Shown in pieces: positions 32,706 through 44,292 of a stretch of DNA of 64,000 bases. This DNA comes from Coniochaeta sp. PMI_546 (taxonomy: Eukaryota > Ascomycota > Sordariomycetes > Coniochaetales > Coniochaetaceae). The position numbers and the translations under genes are program-made. The number at the start of each line of letters is the position of its first letter. Positions within the stretch are counted from its first letter, which is position 1. The notes under the pieces were generated by a model that had not been told where the DNA came from, searched no databases, and saw only the letters and a list, made by a program, of their open reading frames with translations. The stretch is taken from NCBI GenBank assembly GCA_021432605.1, contig MU271143.1, forward strand, positions 1,621,277-1,685,276, given 5' to 3'.

Positions 32706-33188
32706 TCATGGTCGACGAACACTGCGAAGCACCTGATCTAGCTTTGCGAGAACCTCATCCTTCTCTTTGACAGCCTCTAGCCTCTGCGTCTCGGCGACTT
32801 TGAGTTCCTCTTCCAGATCTTTGATCGACTGCTCTTGATCCCGCTCGCTGTTATCGAGACCGGGAAGGCTCGAGATCAAGTATTCGATCTGCTGCTCTTT
32901 GACAATGAGGTCGCGTGCAAGCTCGAGGATGCCGTTCTGGAATTCATCCCGAGGATACTCATCGATCGGTTTCTTCGCGGGATCCTCCTGGATGTCCCTC
33001 ACCTCGTCCTTGGGGCTGAGAATCTCGTAGCCGTGGTGTCGCTCGACGTAAAAGAAGGATGCGACGAATTGGTGGGCGAGCTGAGCGCAACCAAGCAAAG
33101 TCAGTCAGACTTAACGGCCTTGCATACTTCGACAACCGAAACATACCTGATCAACAGCATCTTGCAGCTGCGTCAGTCGGTCGCCCAT
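32706..33188 (-). CDS. MED21: Mediator complex subunit 21
   Basis: Two exons, in gene order 33147-33188 and 32706-33080, with a 66-nt intron. The 138-residue product has the expected length. The N-terminus [20 protein letters not shown] is the conserved Med21 start, and its first 14 residues come from the short first exon. The middle has [20 protein letters not shown] and [18 protein letters not shown], both family signatures. The C-terminal 50 residues form a heptad-rich coiled coil that pairs with Med7 in the Mediator hinge. Med21 (Srb7) is essential for RNA polymerase II transcription in yeast. The gene is divergent from the RRG7-like gene, with 289 bp between starts, and convergent with the nucleotidase. 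Very confident. Confidence 0.95.
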
Positions 33189-33477
33189 TGTGCTAAGCCA
33201 ACTGTAGTTGCAGCAAGGGCAGCTTAGTGTCTGGAGTTCACGAGTTCAGTTAACCCTGCGACGAGATGTTCGAACAAGGACGGAAGGGTGGGGCAACTGA
33301 CAGGGGTGGAGTGTTGACCGATTTGAAGTCTGGCCAATCAAAAAGCATGTCCTTCATTCGCATGTCACTTAACGGTACACGTAGACCAGCCTATTCTCAC
33401 TCATTAACTTCGACTTCCATCTGAGGTACAGACCTCCATACAACTCCAGAGGCGGCGAGGTCAAATCCTCGGAATTC

Positions 33478-34362
33478 ATGGGGCCAGAGATGAGGCACAC
33501 AAGCACTTTGCGAAGCTTGAAATGTTTGGACCTCCGAACAGCTTACTTCGCATCTCCCATATTGCAGCAACGGCGTTCACGCAGTCCAATCTCCCCAAGC
33601 TCACAACACCTTAATTTCCGGTCCTTACATGCAACAAACCATTCACTCACGACACCACAGCCACATCCACAGCTGGACAAAGAACAGGAGGAGTCTGGCC
33701 AGGAAACTGAGCCAACACCTAATCCCCTGATTTACCCCTCCCGCGCCACACCATCGAACCACCACGACTTGTCATCCTTCCTATCTTACGCAGAGCGCGC
33801 CAACCTCCCTCCCAAAAGCACAGTTTACGTGGGCACTCACTACGAGTACACCGTCCAAGAATCCCTAGCATCGCACGGCTTCACCCTCCGCCGCGTAGGC
33901 GGCGCCTCAGACTACGGCATCGACTTGCTTGGAACCTGGTCCCTCCCGTCCCTCCCGCACCCGCTGCGCGTGATCGTGCAGTGCAAGGCCCTTGCCTCGC
34001 CGCGACCGGCGTCTATCCGCGAGCTGGAAGGCGCGTTCGTCGGCGCACCCGCTGGGTGGAGGAGGGGCGAGGGGGTGATCGGTAGCAATGTTGTCGGCTT
34101 GCTTGTCGCGCCTGGGCAGTCGACGAAAGGGGTTAGGGATGCGATTAGTCGTAGTCGGTGGCCGATGGGCTTTGTGAGCTGTGCGCAGGATACGGGAGCG
34201 GTGAGGCAATTTATTTGGAACCAGGCTGCTGTCAGGGAGGGATTGGAGGGAGTGGGTGTTGCGTTCAGGCATGATGAGAGTGGAGAGGAGCCGAGGCTGG
34301 TACTGACCTGGAAGGGCAGGCCCATCGCTGCGAGTTGTGAGACGGAAGACATTGGGAATTGA
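33478..34362 (+). CDS. RRG7: RRG7-like mitochondrial protein with predicted PD-(D/E)xK nuclease fold
   Basis: Single exon, 294 residues. The first 55 residues are rich in Arg, Ser and Leu with few acidic residues, which fits a mitochondrial targeting sequence; M5 is an alternative start. After a disordered acidic linker, the domain begins at VYVGTHYEYTVQESLASHGF. It continues with RRVGGASDYGIDLLGTW, VIVQCKA and SIRELEGAFVGAPAG. E123, D149 and the Q168-x-K170 pair are placed as in Mrr-type restriction endonucleases (E, GIDL, QxK, then an ELxGA helix). In yeast, Rrg7 is needed for respiratory growth; nuclease activity is a prediction from fold and not something I can establish here. It is compact, lies next to MED21, and converges on an unknown small gene. 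Confidence 0.85.
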   Translation: MGPEMRHTSTLRSLKCLDLRTAYFASPILQQRRSRSPISPSSQHLNFRSLHATNHSLTTPQPHPQLDKEQEESGQETEPTPNPLIYPSRATPSNHHDLSSFLSYAERANLPPKSTVYVGTHYEYTVQESLASHGFTLRRVGGASDYGIDLLGTWSLPSLPHPLRVIVQCKALASPRPASIRELEGAFVGAPAGWRRGEGVIGSNVVGLLVAPGQSTKGVRDAISRSRWPMGFVSCAQDTGAVRQFIWNQAAVREGLEGVGVAFRHDESGEEPRLVLTWKGRPIAASCETEDIGN

Positions 34363-35184
34363 GATGTTGAGTTTGTGTTTGACAAGGGTCCACGCCAAAC
34401 CTACGCTGTCCACTGTATCTGCCGCCATGTCCGCTGGAGTTGCAGGCCACTTGGCCTACGTCAAGTCGGGGATGGCCGTGATCACCGCTCCCAGAACGCT
34501 CGGGAAATAGTGTTCATGACACACTGGACATGTTCGTCGGCGATGACAGCCTTTGTTGCCCTACCTAGGATTCGAAATGGACGGTGAACCACTGCTGGAA
34601 CTCGAGGACGAAGCTACAGCAACTACGCAATGCAGTGGCTGCTCTGTGGGATGGGGCCTATAGCGGTTGAGCACCTGTCTCATACATCTGGTATGGCCCC
34701 CTCAAATTCCCAGCTTCGAACGGCAACCTCTCTAATGTGGGTCACCATGGCACTGGTTTCTGTCCTGGAAACCGCTCAATCAAGGGCATGGAAGTGATGC
34801 GTCTGGTGTCAGCCGATGCAGCTACATCGATTGCCAGTCGAGCTTCCGGGCTATGCCAGCTGGGGCAGGGACGCTCATCATATCATAGTCGGCTTTGGCA
34901 GATTGGAAAGAGATGTAGCCCTTGATTCCTCTACCTACGACATAACCCGTCTCTTCCTAATGAGTACCGTCTAGTTATCTAGTAAGTGATATCACAAGCG
35001 GCACGGCACGCCTTGGCGGAAACCCAAGAACTTCAACTCTGTGGCATGCATCATGGATAATACCTGCAACTTGCTCTGTGGACTCATGCTTAGATGTCTG
35101 TCGAGTTTTCTCTTCCTCCATACGCCCGTAAGTAAAACGCCGCCGAACACCATGATAGAAGTCACTAGGTCGATCTTGGCACGC
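34363..35184. other. Convergent 3' region, RRG7 / small basic protein
   Basis: 822 bp between converging stops. No gene, repeat or RNA structure recognised. Confidence 0.4.
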
Positions 35185-35754
35185 TCAATCTTCCCAAATG
35201 GCTTGCCTCGCCTTCTCGAGTTCGGCTTCTTTCTTTTTCTGCTCCTCTCTCTCCTGTTGACGGCGCTTGCGTTCCTTCTCTCGAACAGCTCGATCATATG
35301 CCTTTTGCTCTTCCGTCTGCTTAGGCACCTTCAAACCCAGACCAGCGGCGATCATGCGGCGCGCAACAGCATCCGTCTTCTCCGGTCGTTTGGCTGGACT
35401 GGACGGACCATCGGCGGCTGATGGTCCTGGAATAGACGACGGGTAGCTGGCCGTCGTAGGGGAGAATGGCCGGCCGGCGGCGTTGTTGTACGTAGGTGAT
35501 ATGGGGGTGGGGGGTGGAGCTTGTGTGCCGACGTCTACGTCCTTCATGCCACTAGCGTACTGACTGGAGCCGGGCTGGTCTGTCTCACTCTCCGGATCGG
35601 AGGATAGACTCTCATCCTCCCAGCTATCAGCAACCTGTGCCTTCTTCGCTTTGGTTGGCCTGGCTCTTGTGGCCTGGGAGGCAGCAGGCTTAGTGTTGAG
35701 CGAGAGCTGGGAAACAGCCGAGACAAGCCGCCCTGAAGAGTCTGTAGAAGCCAT
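35185..35754 (-). CDS. Small basic coiled-coil protein, function unknown
   Basis: Single exon, 189 residues, starting at the ATG at 35754 (MASTDSSGRLVSAVSQLSLN). The frame is open further upstream but has no ATG there. I do not recognise a named family. Residues 1-130 are Ser/Pro-rich and disordered, with an acidic patch DSWEDESLSSDPESETD at about 43-59. A short conserved-looking helix, DAVARRMIAAGLGLKVPK, lies at about 127-144. The C-terminus is a highly charged single helix (TEEQKAYDRAVREKERKRRQ, then KKEAELEKARQAIWED). The AARMIAAGLG plus charged-helix layout appears in conserved fungal proteins of unknown role, from memory. It shares a roughly 1-kb divergent promoter region with Lon. No targeting signal or membrane segment is visible. 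Confidence 0.75.
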   Translation of the reverse strand: MASTDSSGRLVSAVSQLSLNTKPAASQATRARPTKAKKAQVADSWEDESLSSDPESETDQPGSSQYASGMKDVDVGTQAPPPTPISPTYNNAAGRPFSPTTASYPSSIPGPSAADGPSSPAKRPEKTDAVARRMIAAGLGLKVPKQTEEQKAYDRAVREKERKRRQQEREEQKKKEAELEKARQAIWED

Positions 35755-36803
35755 TTTCTCTCGAGTCTCGGGGTTGAGTGCTTGGAAGTATGGACTGAAC
35801 TGGTTTGTATGTACGTGTGCTTGTGTGTTGTATGTGCGATGGAGATCCGCGTGACAGGCGATGCAGAGCAACCAGGTGATCGTGCCACCACCCAATAGAG
35901 TATCGAATCTAAGCAGACTTGTGTGATTCTGTGCTCAGCACCAGAACACGAATGTGTACTGGGTAGAATACAAATTGTACAACGTGGGATGGAACCGAGT
36001 GAAAAAGCTTCTACAGATAGATTGATTTGAGGAGACGAGAGAGGATATGCGGTAAGCTGAGCAGGTAATTGGAATAACACCTTAACAGTGCATACTTCGG
36101 ATCGATAGGGACGATGGCCCGGATGATCGTTCGGTACAGAGCACCACGAAAAGCGTGAATCAAGTCAACCGATGAATTATTGCAGATTGGACCCCTCGTC
36201 GTTAACCATGGATGATGTGGGGTTGGTTCAGGTTGTCTTATTGAAGCTGTTTGTACTCCCCACATGCTCATGCATGAAGTCGGAGCTCTGCCGATGTGCC
36301 TGGAGTCCTGGACCGACCTTATCGTGCCTTATCGTGCGTTATCGTCTATCAGACTTTCGAAGCTTTGACCACTCTTTCAGGCTACATCAAGCAACGTCAG
36401 ACGTCACAAGTGACTGCCAGCTGGTGAGGCCGAAGCTTTGCCGGCTTCCATTTTTTTCTTCGTGGTGATGTCGAAGCAACTCCACCCGAGCTCTTAGCTC
36501 CCCTTTGGCTTCTATTACGCATTATTAAGACGATATCCGCCCCTACGCAAAACCTCATTGTCGCCTCCCGTCTCAAGCAGTGCGACCGTCAGAGACTTAA
36601 GGGCTAGACGGCGAAGAGAGTCCTGGTCTCAGCTGTACAACAATTCCTGTTTTTCCAACCAGCGTTCTTCCACCGTGCATCTTCCGCTTCAGCCATCCAT
36701 TCCGCTCCGTCTGCACCTCGATACCACTCGCGTCTGGGACCCGGACTTCGGATTACCTCTGAAGGTCGCATCCTCACTTCTCACTTTAGGACAGTTCACC
36801 GCA
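35755..36803. promoter_or_regulatory. Divergent promoter region, small basic protein / Lon
   Basis: About 1.05 kb between divergent start codons. The distinctive content is a three-unit 10-bp repeat at 36317-36346, followed by one more GATA-type site. The Lon frame is open upstream of its ATG but only from a non-ATG codon at 36558. I could not find a convincing heat-shock element. Confidence 0.4.
36317..36350 (-). promoter_or_regulatory. Phased GATA-type repeat upstream of Lon
   Basis: CCTTATCGTG at 36317-36326 is repeated exactly at 36327-36336 and imperfectly at 36337-36346 (CGTTATCGTC). On the minus strand each unit reads CGATAA, which fits the HGATAR consensus of fungal GATA factors. A TGATAG follows at once. 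The 10-bp period would place all sites on one face of the helix. The function is inferred. Confidence 0.45.
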
Positions 36804-39800
36804 ATGCTATTACGGCAGCGAATCGCCCGGACCGGCGCGCTGAGGTCAGCCGGTCTGCGTCTTAACAGTTCGAGTCGCACAGCTGGACTACGGTGTTACA
36901 CATATAATGCTCCCGGACGGCCAGGAACCGCGGCAACTCTGCACTCGCACTCTGTAAGGAGACAGCCTTCGGCCTTAATACAAACCTCAAACTTCTCGAC
37001 GTCGACGTCGCTACGGAAGCAGAACGATAAAGGGTTCTTCGATGGCCTAATAGAGCCGTTATCGGAGGAAGAGGCCAAGGCGAACCTCGAAAAGAAACAG
37101 GCTGAGGAAAAGGAGGTGGCTGAGGCCAAATCATCAACTTCTGACCCCTCGCCTCCCGCCGGCGGCCAGGGCGCTCCCGAATCCCCCGACGGACGGGGCA
37201 GCAGTGTCCCTGGTGGGGGCTCTTCCGGTGATGGCTCCGGAGACGGTGGTAGACGAGGTCGCAAATCAGGAGAGCGCGCTCTCTCGAAGCCTATCGTGCC
37301 AGAAGTGTATCCTCAGGTGATGGCGATTCCTATAGCGAAGCGACCGTTGTTCCCTGGATTCTACAAGGCCATTACGATCAAGGATCCCAACGTTGCCGCG
37401 GCCATCACCGAGATGATCAAGCGGGGACAACCGTATATCGGAGCTTTCCTGTTCAAGGACGAAAATGCGGATGACGATGTCATACATAATGCTGATGATG
37501 TTTACGATACCGGTGTCTTTGCCCAGATCACAAGTGCCTTCCCTGTGTCTGGCGGAGACCAGAACAGCCTCACAGCCATTCTCTACCCACATAGGCGGAT
37601 CAAGTTATCTACGTTGATACCTCCAAAGGACGTTGTAAAAGACGCTACAAAGGACGTGGAAACAAAGAAAGCAGATACTGAGCAGCCCCCATCACCAGAG
37701 CCGATACCCCCAAAGGTTTCGGACGAGGAAGCGCAGATGCAAAAGAAGGGAGACGTTGTGGCGAGCTTTGAAGAGAGCGCAGTGGTGCCTCCGAGCTCCG
37801 AGCAAGCCGCCCAAGCGTACGAGCCTACATCGTTCCTGCGGAAATATCCTGTCAGCCTCGTCAATGTCGAGAACCTGGTGGAGGAGCCATATGATCCCAA
37901 GAGCCCTGTAATCCGGGCTGTCACAAACGAGATCGTGAACGTTTTCAAGGAGGTCGCAAACATGAACAGTCTCTTCAGGGATCAGATCTCTACCTTTTCG
38001 ATAAGCCAGTCCACTGGAAATGTTACTGCTGAACCAGCCAAGCTAGCCGATTTCGCCGCCGCCGTTTCTGCTGGCGAGCCTGCCGAGCTGCAGGAAGTCC
38101 TTTCGAGCCTCAACGTCGAGGAACGGATGCAGAAGTCACTAGTCGTCCTGAAGAAGGAGCTCATGAACGCCCAGCTCCAATCAAAAATCACCAAGGACGT
38201 CGAGAGCAAGATCACGAAGCGGCAACGAGAATACTGGCTTATGGAGCAGATGAAGGGAATCCGCCGCGAGCTCGGCATCGAATCGGATGGCAAGGACAAA
38301 CTGGTCGAGAAGTTCAAAGAAAAGGCGGATAAGCTGGCGATGCCCGAGGCCGTTCGCAGGGTCTTTGACGACGAGATAAACAAGCTCGCTCATCTGGAGC
38401 CTGCTGCGTCGGAGTTCAACGTTACCAGGAATTATCTCGACTGGCTGACTCAGATTCCGTGGGGTTTGAGAAGTGCAGAAAACTTTGGCATCAAGCACGC
38501 CATGAGCGTGTTGGATGAGGATCACTACGGCCTCAAGGACGTCAAAGATCGCATTCTCGAGTTTATTGCCGTCGGCAAGCTCCGGGGCACTGTGGAGGGC
38601 AAGATCCTGTGCTTCGTTGGCCCACCAGGTGTCGGCAAGACCAGTATCGGCAAGTCGATCGCGAGGGCTCTAAACCGTCAATACTATCGGTTTAGTGTCG
38701 GAGGTCTGACCGACGTGGCTGAGATCAAGGGCCACAGGAGGACTTATGTCGGCGCTCTTCCTGGTCGTGTTATACAAGCCCTCAAGAAATGTCAGACGGA
38801 GAACCCTCTGATATTGATTGATGAGATCGACAAGATCGGCAAGGGATATCAAGGAGACCCATCGTCAGCTCTACTAGAACTCCTCGACCCAGAACAAAAC
38901 AGCTCGTTCCTGGACCATTACATGGATGTTCCTGTCGATCTTTCAAAGGTCTTGTTCGTTTGTACCGCCAACATGACCGACACTATTCCCAGGCCTCTTC
39001 TCGATCGGATGGAGGTTATTCGACTGTCTGGATATGTCGCGGACGAAAAGATGGCGATAGCACAGCGCTATCTCGCGCCGTCTGCAAAGGAGCTCGCAGG
39101 CTTGAAGGACGCGAAGGTCGACATGACGGAGTCTGCAATCGAGGAGCTTATCAAGTCGTACTGCCGGGAATCTGGCGTGAGAAACCTCAAGAAGGAGATC
39201 GAGAAGATCTATCGGAAGTCCGCGTTGAAGATCGTCCAAGATGTAGGAGAAGAGGTCCTTCCTGAATCAGAAGCGTTGACTGAGGAGGGCAAATCCGCGT
39301 TGAAGGAATCCGAGCAGGGGCACAAGGAAGATAGCGCAACATCTTCTACAGCGTCTGAGAAGGAGACTGTCGAAAAACCACGTGTCGCCCTCAAGGTTCC
39401 TGACAGCGTCCATGTCGTCATTGACAAGGACAACCTCAAGGACTACGTAGGCCCCCCAATCTACACCTCCGACAGGCTGTACGACGTGACCCCAGCTGGT
39501 GTGACTATGGGTTTGGCATGGACGCAGATGGGAGGCGCCGCGATGTACGTCGAGTCAATCCTCAAGAGCGCTCTACGACCCGGCACCCGAGGATCGCTGG
39601 ACATCACAGGTAACCTCAAGACGGTGATGAAGGAGTCGTCAACGATTGCCTACTCGTACGCCAAGGCTCTGATGGCCAAGAAGTTCCCGCAGAACCATTT
39701 CTTCGACAGAGCGCATATCCATGTACACGTACCGGAAGGTGCGGTACAGAAGGACGGCCCCTCGGCCGGCATAACGATGGCGACATCGCTGCTGTCGCTG

Positions 39801-40220
39801 GCATTCGACACGCCCGTGGACCCCACAATCGCCATGACGGGCGAGCTAACCCTGACGGGCAAGGTGCTGCGCATTGGTGGCCTGAGAGAGAAGACGGTTG
39901 CCGCGCGGAGGGCGGGGTGCAAGATGATCATCTTCCCTGAGGACAACATGTCTGACTGGTTGGAGCTTCCAGAGGTAAGGCAGCAACCATAGCAACTTCT
40001 ACGAGCAGAGGTACAGAAGCTAACGTGTAACAAACAGAATATCAAGGAAGGTCTTGAGGGCCGTCCCGCCGCTTGGTACTCCGATGTGCTAGACCTCGTC
40101 TTCCCCAATATTGACGAGGAGAAGGCTAGCAAGTGCGTAGCATGCGAAATCAAGAACAAGGAGAAGTCGGAGAAGAAACGATCCAAGTCGAAGAGCAAAG
40201 ATGACGACGACAGTGATTAG
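36804..40220 (+). CDS. PIM1: Mitochondrial Lon protease
   Basis: Two exons: 36804-39974 and 40038-40220, with a 63-nt intron. The product is 1117 residues. The N-terminus MLLRQRIARTGALRSAGLRL is an arginine-rich matrix-targeting peptide, followed by a glycine- and serine-rich linker (about 110-150). The LON substrate-binding domain starts near PQVMAIPIAKRPLFPGFYKA, and a helical segment with ITKRQREYWLMEQMKGIRRE precedes the AAA+ module. Walker A is GPPGVGKT at 606-613, and Walker B ends in D673-E674. The protease domain has the Ser-Lys dyad: S987 in KDGPSAG and K1030 in GGLREK. Fungal Lon degrades oxidised and misfolded matrix proteins. An acidic, serine-rich insert separates the AAA+ and protease domains. 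The second exon adds a lysine/aspartate-rich tail after the conserved end. Residue numbers were computed from codon positions. Confidence 0.96.
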
Positions 40221-43200
40221 ATGACACTCCGGGAACCATCTATACTGTATGCAAGGACGACGCGAAGTAAACCGCTAGCAGCAGTCCATACAATAACTGA
40301 CGTGCTGTTGGTAGCAACATACGCCCTTCCCGCCAGTGAAAGGCCTATGGTAAGAGCGCATGTCTGAGTGCGGAGCAGCGCATGGCAAGGAGCAGAGGAC
40401 ATCGAGCGAAACATGTTCCGACGTTATCTGGGGCGGCTATCCCAGTGGGTTCTGGCGCATGATGGATATCTTTGGGGAGCACAATGACTCCCTTCATAAC
40501 TCGCTACTCTCTCATCCTTCGCAGCTTCGGTGTCCACTTGCAGTGTGTTGCAGCGTATTTTGCTGTTATTGTATATTAGTGGCAAATATAGATGATGGGG
40601 GAGGAACGTGGTGTGAGCGCTGTGCCTCGCCATTCCTGTCTCTTTCCAATGTACAATAAGACACAAGATACACTGTCTACACGACTGCCTTCGTCCTTCG
40701 GTCCCCAATGGCTAGGCTAGGCCAGTAGTAGAGCGTCAGACTGATCAATGACGTTGGTGGAGCATACCACTAAAGCAATCCACGATTCCACCTTACTACT
40801 CCCTCCCCAGGGCAGCGATTCCTCTTCCTCTGCCGTGGATTCTCACCGGTGGTCAATGACAGGAGCTTCGTAGCACGTGTCTAGCTCGCTTCTAGTGCTG
40901 CCTGATAAGTGCCCAACATCCCTTCCGCTGTTCCGCCTCCTCAGCTGTGTGGCATGGCGCTCAATAGTAACCTCTTCGGCTTGGGCTTAGAAATCAGTCC
41001 TTCGTCACTGGGCGAAGCCAGATTATTGCTTGGCGGCGTGGTTTGCTCAAGCCATGTCCGGCTCAGCTTCAAACATGGATGTCCTCAAACTACTAGAGGT
41101 TGAGAGCACCAGTTTCAGTCGGATCTCACTTTTGATACATCTATCGTACGAGATAGGACCGACTTCAGTCCCATCGATCTTGGCATATCCGGGGCAACCT
41201 GCACAGATCTGGCCTGGAGCAGAGACGGAGAGTGACCAACTGGAGATAGGACGTCATACATCGACAGAAACTCGGCAAGACATCACTATCCTGCAGCAAA
41301 TAGCCGAAGAAAGTAGAATGATGTGAGAAATGTTCATGCAGGTGATGGAAGAGGGATTCCAGTAATCCGCTGTAACAACCATGATAAATGAACTTATCAG
41401 CGCCCGATCTGGAGCCCGACTGATGGCGGGCAGCAACGAGGACCACTACTTTCATGCAGCCTCGCTTTCTCCCGTCGTCCATTCCAATTCCGCTGCTTTG
41501 CGGCCGTTTTCCCTCGAGCCGCTTGGCGCGGTCATCCCAGCCACAGCCCTGGGACGGGGCTCGCTACCGCAGAGATAGTATTAGTTTGGGCATCAACGGC
41601 ATAGCCAAGTGTGCTCAGCTTGGACGCTAGTTCCAAGGGAGGAAGATGAGTGGGTTGCAAACTGAACAGTACAGATGGAGGGGTGAGTGAATAAGCCCTC
41701 ATGGACGGCATGACGTTTTAGCTGGCGCCAGGGCTGGATGTGTGGTTGAGGCATAGACGTAGCCGTGGCCGCCTACAGGTTGCATGGAAACGGCCCACCT
41801 CCATCCGCCAAACCACCTATATTACTCATATCGCTTAGGGCAATGTTGATTGATCTTGATCGATGCACAAGGTTGCACGGTGATCTCCCAGCGGGTGTTG
41901 TTTACAGCGTGGATTAATGACATGGACGCCTGTAATACTAAGAAAGCACATGCCCGTCTTTCTGTCAACATGATAGCTCTGGAAGCCACGGATAGCGCGG
42001 GTCAGCTGCTGCTTGGGCATGCACATAACTGTTGTGCGACCATTGATGGCGAGTGAACTCTTCAAAAGGCGAGAGAGAAGTCGACCAAGGCGGTCCGTTG
42101 CGAACATGTTCTGGGGAAGGAAAACGCCTGACCACCCAAGCGATGTCCAGGGTCGGCGGAGTCGGATGCCCCAGGACTGTTTGTGCGTTCCATCGAGTGG
42201 TTCGGAAAGGGATAGATGGTTGCCGGCTGCAGACGTTATTGGGCCGAAAGTTGATGAGTTGTTCATTGGGCGAGAAAGGGCTCCTTCATCGAATGTATGG
42301 AGGGAGATGATTGGAATAAGTCAATGCACGAAGGCAGGGCTGCGGGTCAACCATTTATGTGCTTCACAGAGATAGTTCGTGACGGACCACAGTACATCTG
42401 GAGCCCGGCACGTGTTATCGGCTGCCTGCTTGTCAAAGATGTCAAGCCTTGGGACCACAACAAGCAAAATCTGAATGAAGAGAGAGATTGGCGGTGTCAG
42501 CGGTGAAGCGGTGAAGCGGTGAAGATTCAGTCTGAAGTCAGTTCTAGTCGTAAGGGGTGCTCAAGGGATTGCCCGGATTTGTCCGAATTGTCGGTGACAG
42601 TCCCGGACACGACCCTGGGCGGCTGGCGGGAAGGTGCAAACGGTGGGTTCTTGTCGCTAGCGTCATGAGGTACCGAGTGTTAGCAGACTTTGGATACTAA
42701 GGTCAAGTCAGCCATCTCTGAGCCCGCGTAGGAACACTCGCAACACACGTAACACGGACTCAGAGATGTACCGAATGATGCAACATGTCAGTCTGCAGCT
42801 CTCTGGTTGACCGAATGGAGCTACATGGGGGTTTCAATGGAAACGTCTTTGAGAAGGAATGCCAGCTTGAGAAGTAAGGTACCTGACTACATCAATGCAT
42901 GCTTAACTCTGTTTCTTAAGATCTTCAAACGCCCCGGGCGCTAGAGGTAGACTTCCCGCTTCTGTGCGGATCAAGAGCCGGGAACATCCTGGTCCCCCAG
43001 CTTTATCGTCCCTTGCTTTGCAGTCCAGTGATATCCGTACTGTACTACAATCCTAAGGTAGTCTTGTGCTACCTCCGCACGTCGGAATATCATAAGAAAC
43101 TTCATCTCGGATGATAGTGTTGCGCAGGACCTACGGTGATTCTGTCAGATGCATAGAGGTCTCACTTCCAGGACCACTCTCACTCCCAGACAGGCTACAG

Positions 43201-44292
43201 CAGCCCCTAGGAATTCTGATGATCCGTTTGTCTCCCATAGCACAGGTTACACGTGTGCAACGACTCCGCTTACAGGGGACCCTGGTTCAGCCCAACCTGC
43301 CTCCGTCTTTTTCCCATTTTCCAACAGTCCTCGAAAGAACTGAAAGACATGTATGTACCCAAGGTATCTCTTGACTTTTCATTGTCATTGTATCCATTGC
43401 AAAGCTCGCCGTACTGCAAAGTACACTCAAAGGTTCCGTCAACCCCTTCAACCTGCAGCTGCAGCATGCAGGCGATCCAAACGAACAAGAGACAAGCTAA
43501 CGCAAGTGCTAAACAGACCTAACTGGGCCATTCTAAACTGCTTGCTTCCCCCTCAAGCTTGGGCTTTCAGGTTCTTTTTCGCGCAGGGCAGTACTGGCCA
43601 GGCTCAGTTGGCCGCATCGCCAACCCCGGACCTTTTGACCAAATATCTCGTCGTCGTTGCTCTCACGCCCATTAAGACACAACCCCCAGTTTATCCAAAC
43701 TGTCAGAGTATCGTGCTTTTATTACCGAATCGGACTCCCAGCGATACACCAGCGTCATCCTGACCAATTGTCTGATGCTCGCCTCAAATCGACCTGCTCG
43801 CCCGCCACGCCATCTCTTATTACTTCTCCTCTCACAGATGTCGACGAGCTCTGCTGACTAGCGTCGCCCGCCGCAAACGCATTCGTTCATGCCCATGGTC
43901 TTAGCTTTTGGCGTCGTCCATCGCGCTTAAGGCGACCTAAGCCCAGGTCACCTTCATCTTGTCACCCCTGTCGTCTCTCCTCATCCCACTCGCGATCTGG
44001 CCTTGGTGCCTGCGGTTTAAGACCTCGAAGGTTCTCAGTGGATATGAGAGCATCGAACAGGAGCGCAGCCCTGACGTCAAGCTTCAAATTGTCCCACGGC
44101 TTCCTACAGTTTCCTCGGTGAGCTGGTCTAAGAACTTCAAAGCACGCAACTCGTGCAGCGCAACGACCTTCAAACCTCTCAACCGGGAGTCATTCGTGCT
44201 TAACCTACTCTCCAATATCTTTCCTGAGGGTAGGGGCTGCCATATTCGTTCGGCAGCACAATACGTCTGTCGCTCACTGACCGGTGAGCCTC
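40221..44292. other. 4-kb gene-free region between Lon and the kinase
   Basis: No supportable gene. The longest ATG frame (41835-42266, minus strand, 143 codons) lacks any recognisable domain. The region holds an 8-bp repeat (CGGTGAAG, three copies, 42501-42524) and TAAGGTA motifs at 42874-42883 and 43053-43060. A pyrimidine-rich stretch from about 43530 to 44290 is probably the kinase 5' leader. Confidence 0.4.
42501..42524. repeat. Three-copy 8-bp tandem repeat
   Basis: CGGTGAAG occurs three times in a row in non-coding DNA, directly after a partial copy (GCGGTGTCAG). It is most likely replication slippage. Confidence 0.85.

Noticed and set aside
35900-36803. Possible heat-shock elements upstream of Lon
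   Set aside because: Isolated GAA and TTC triplets occur, but no three-unit nGAAnnTTCnnGAAn array.
41835-42266. A 143-codon ATG frame on the minus strand in the Lon-kinase gap
   Set aside because: No recognisable domain, competing open frames on the other strand, and ordinary composition. It may be chance, so it was not annotated.
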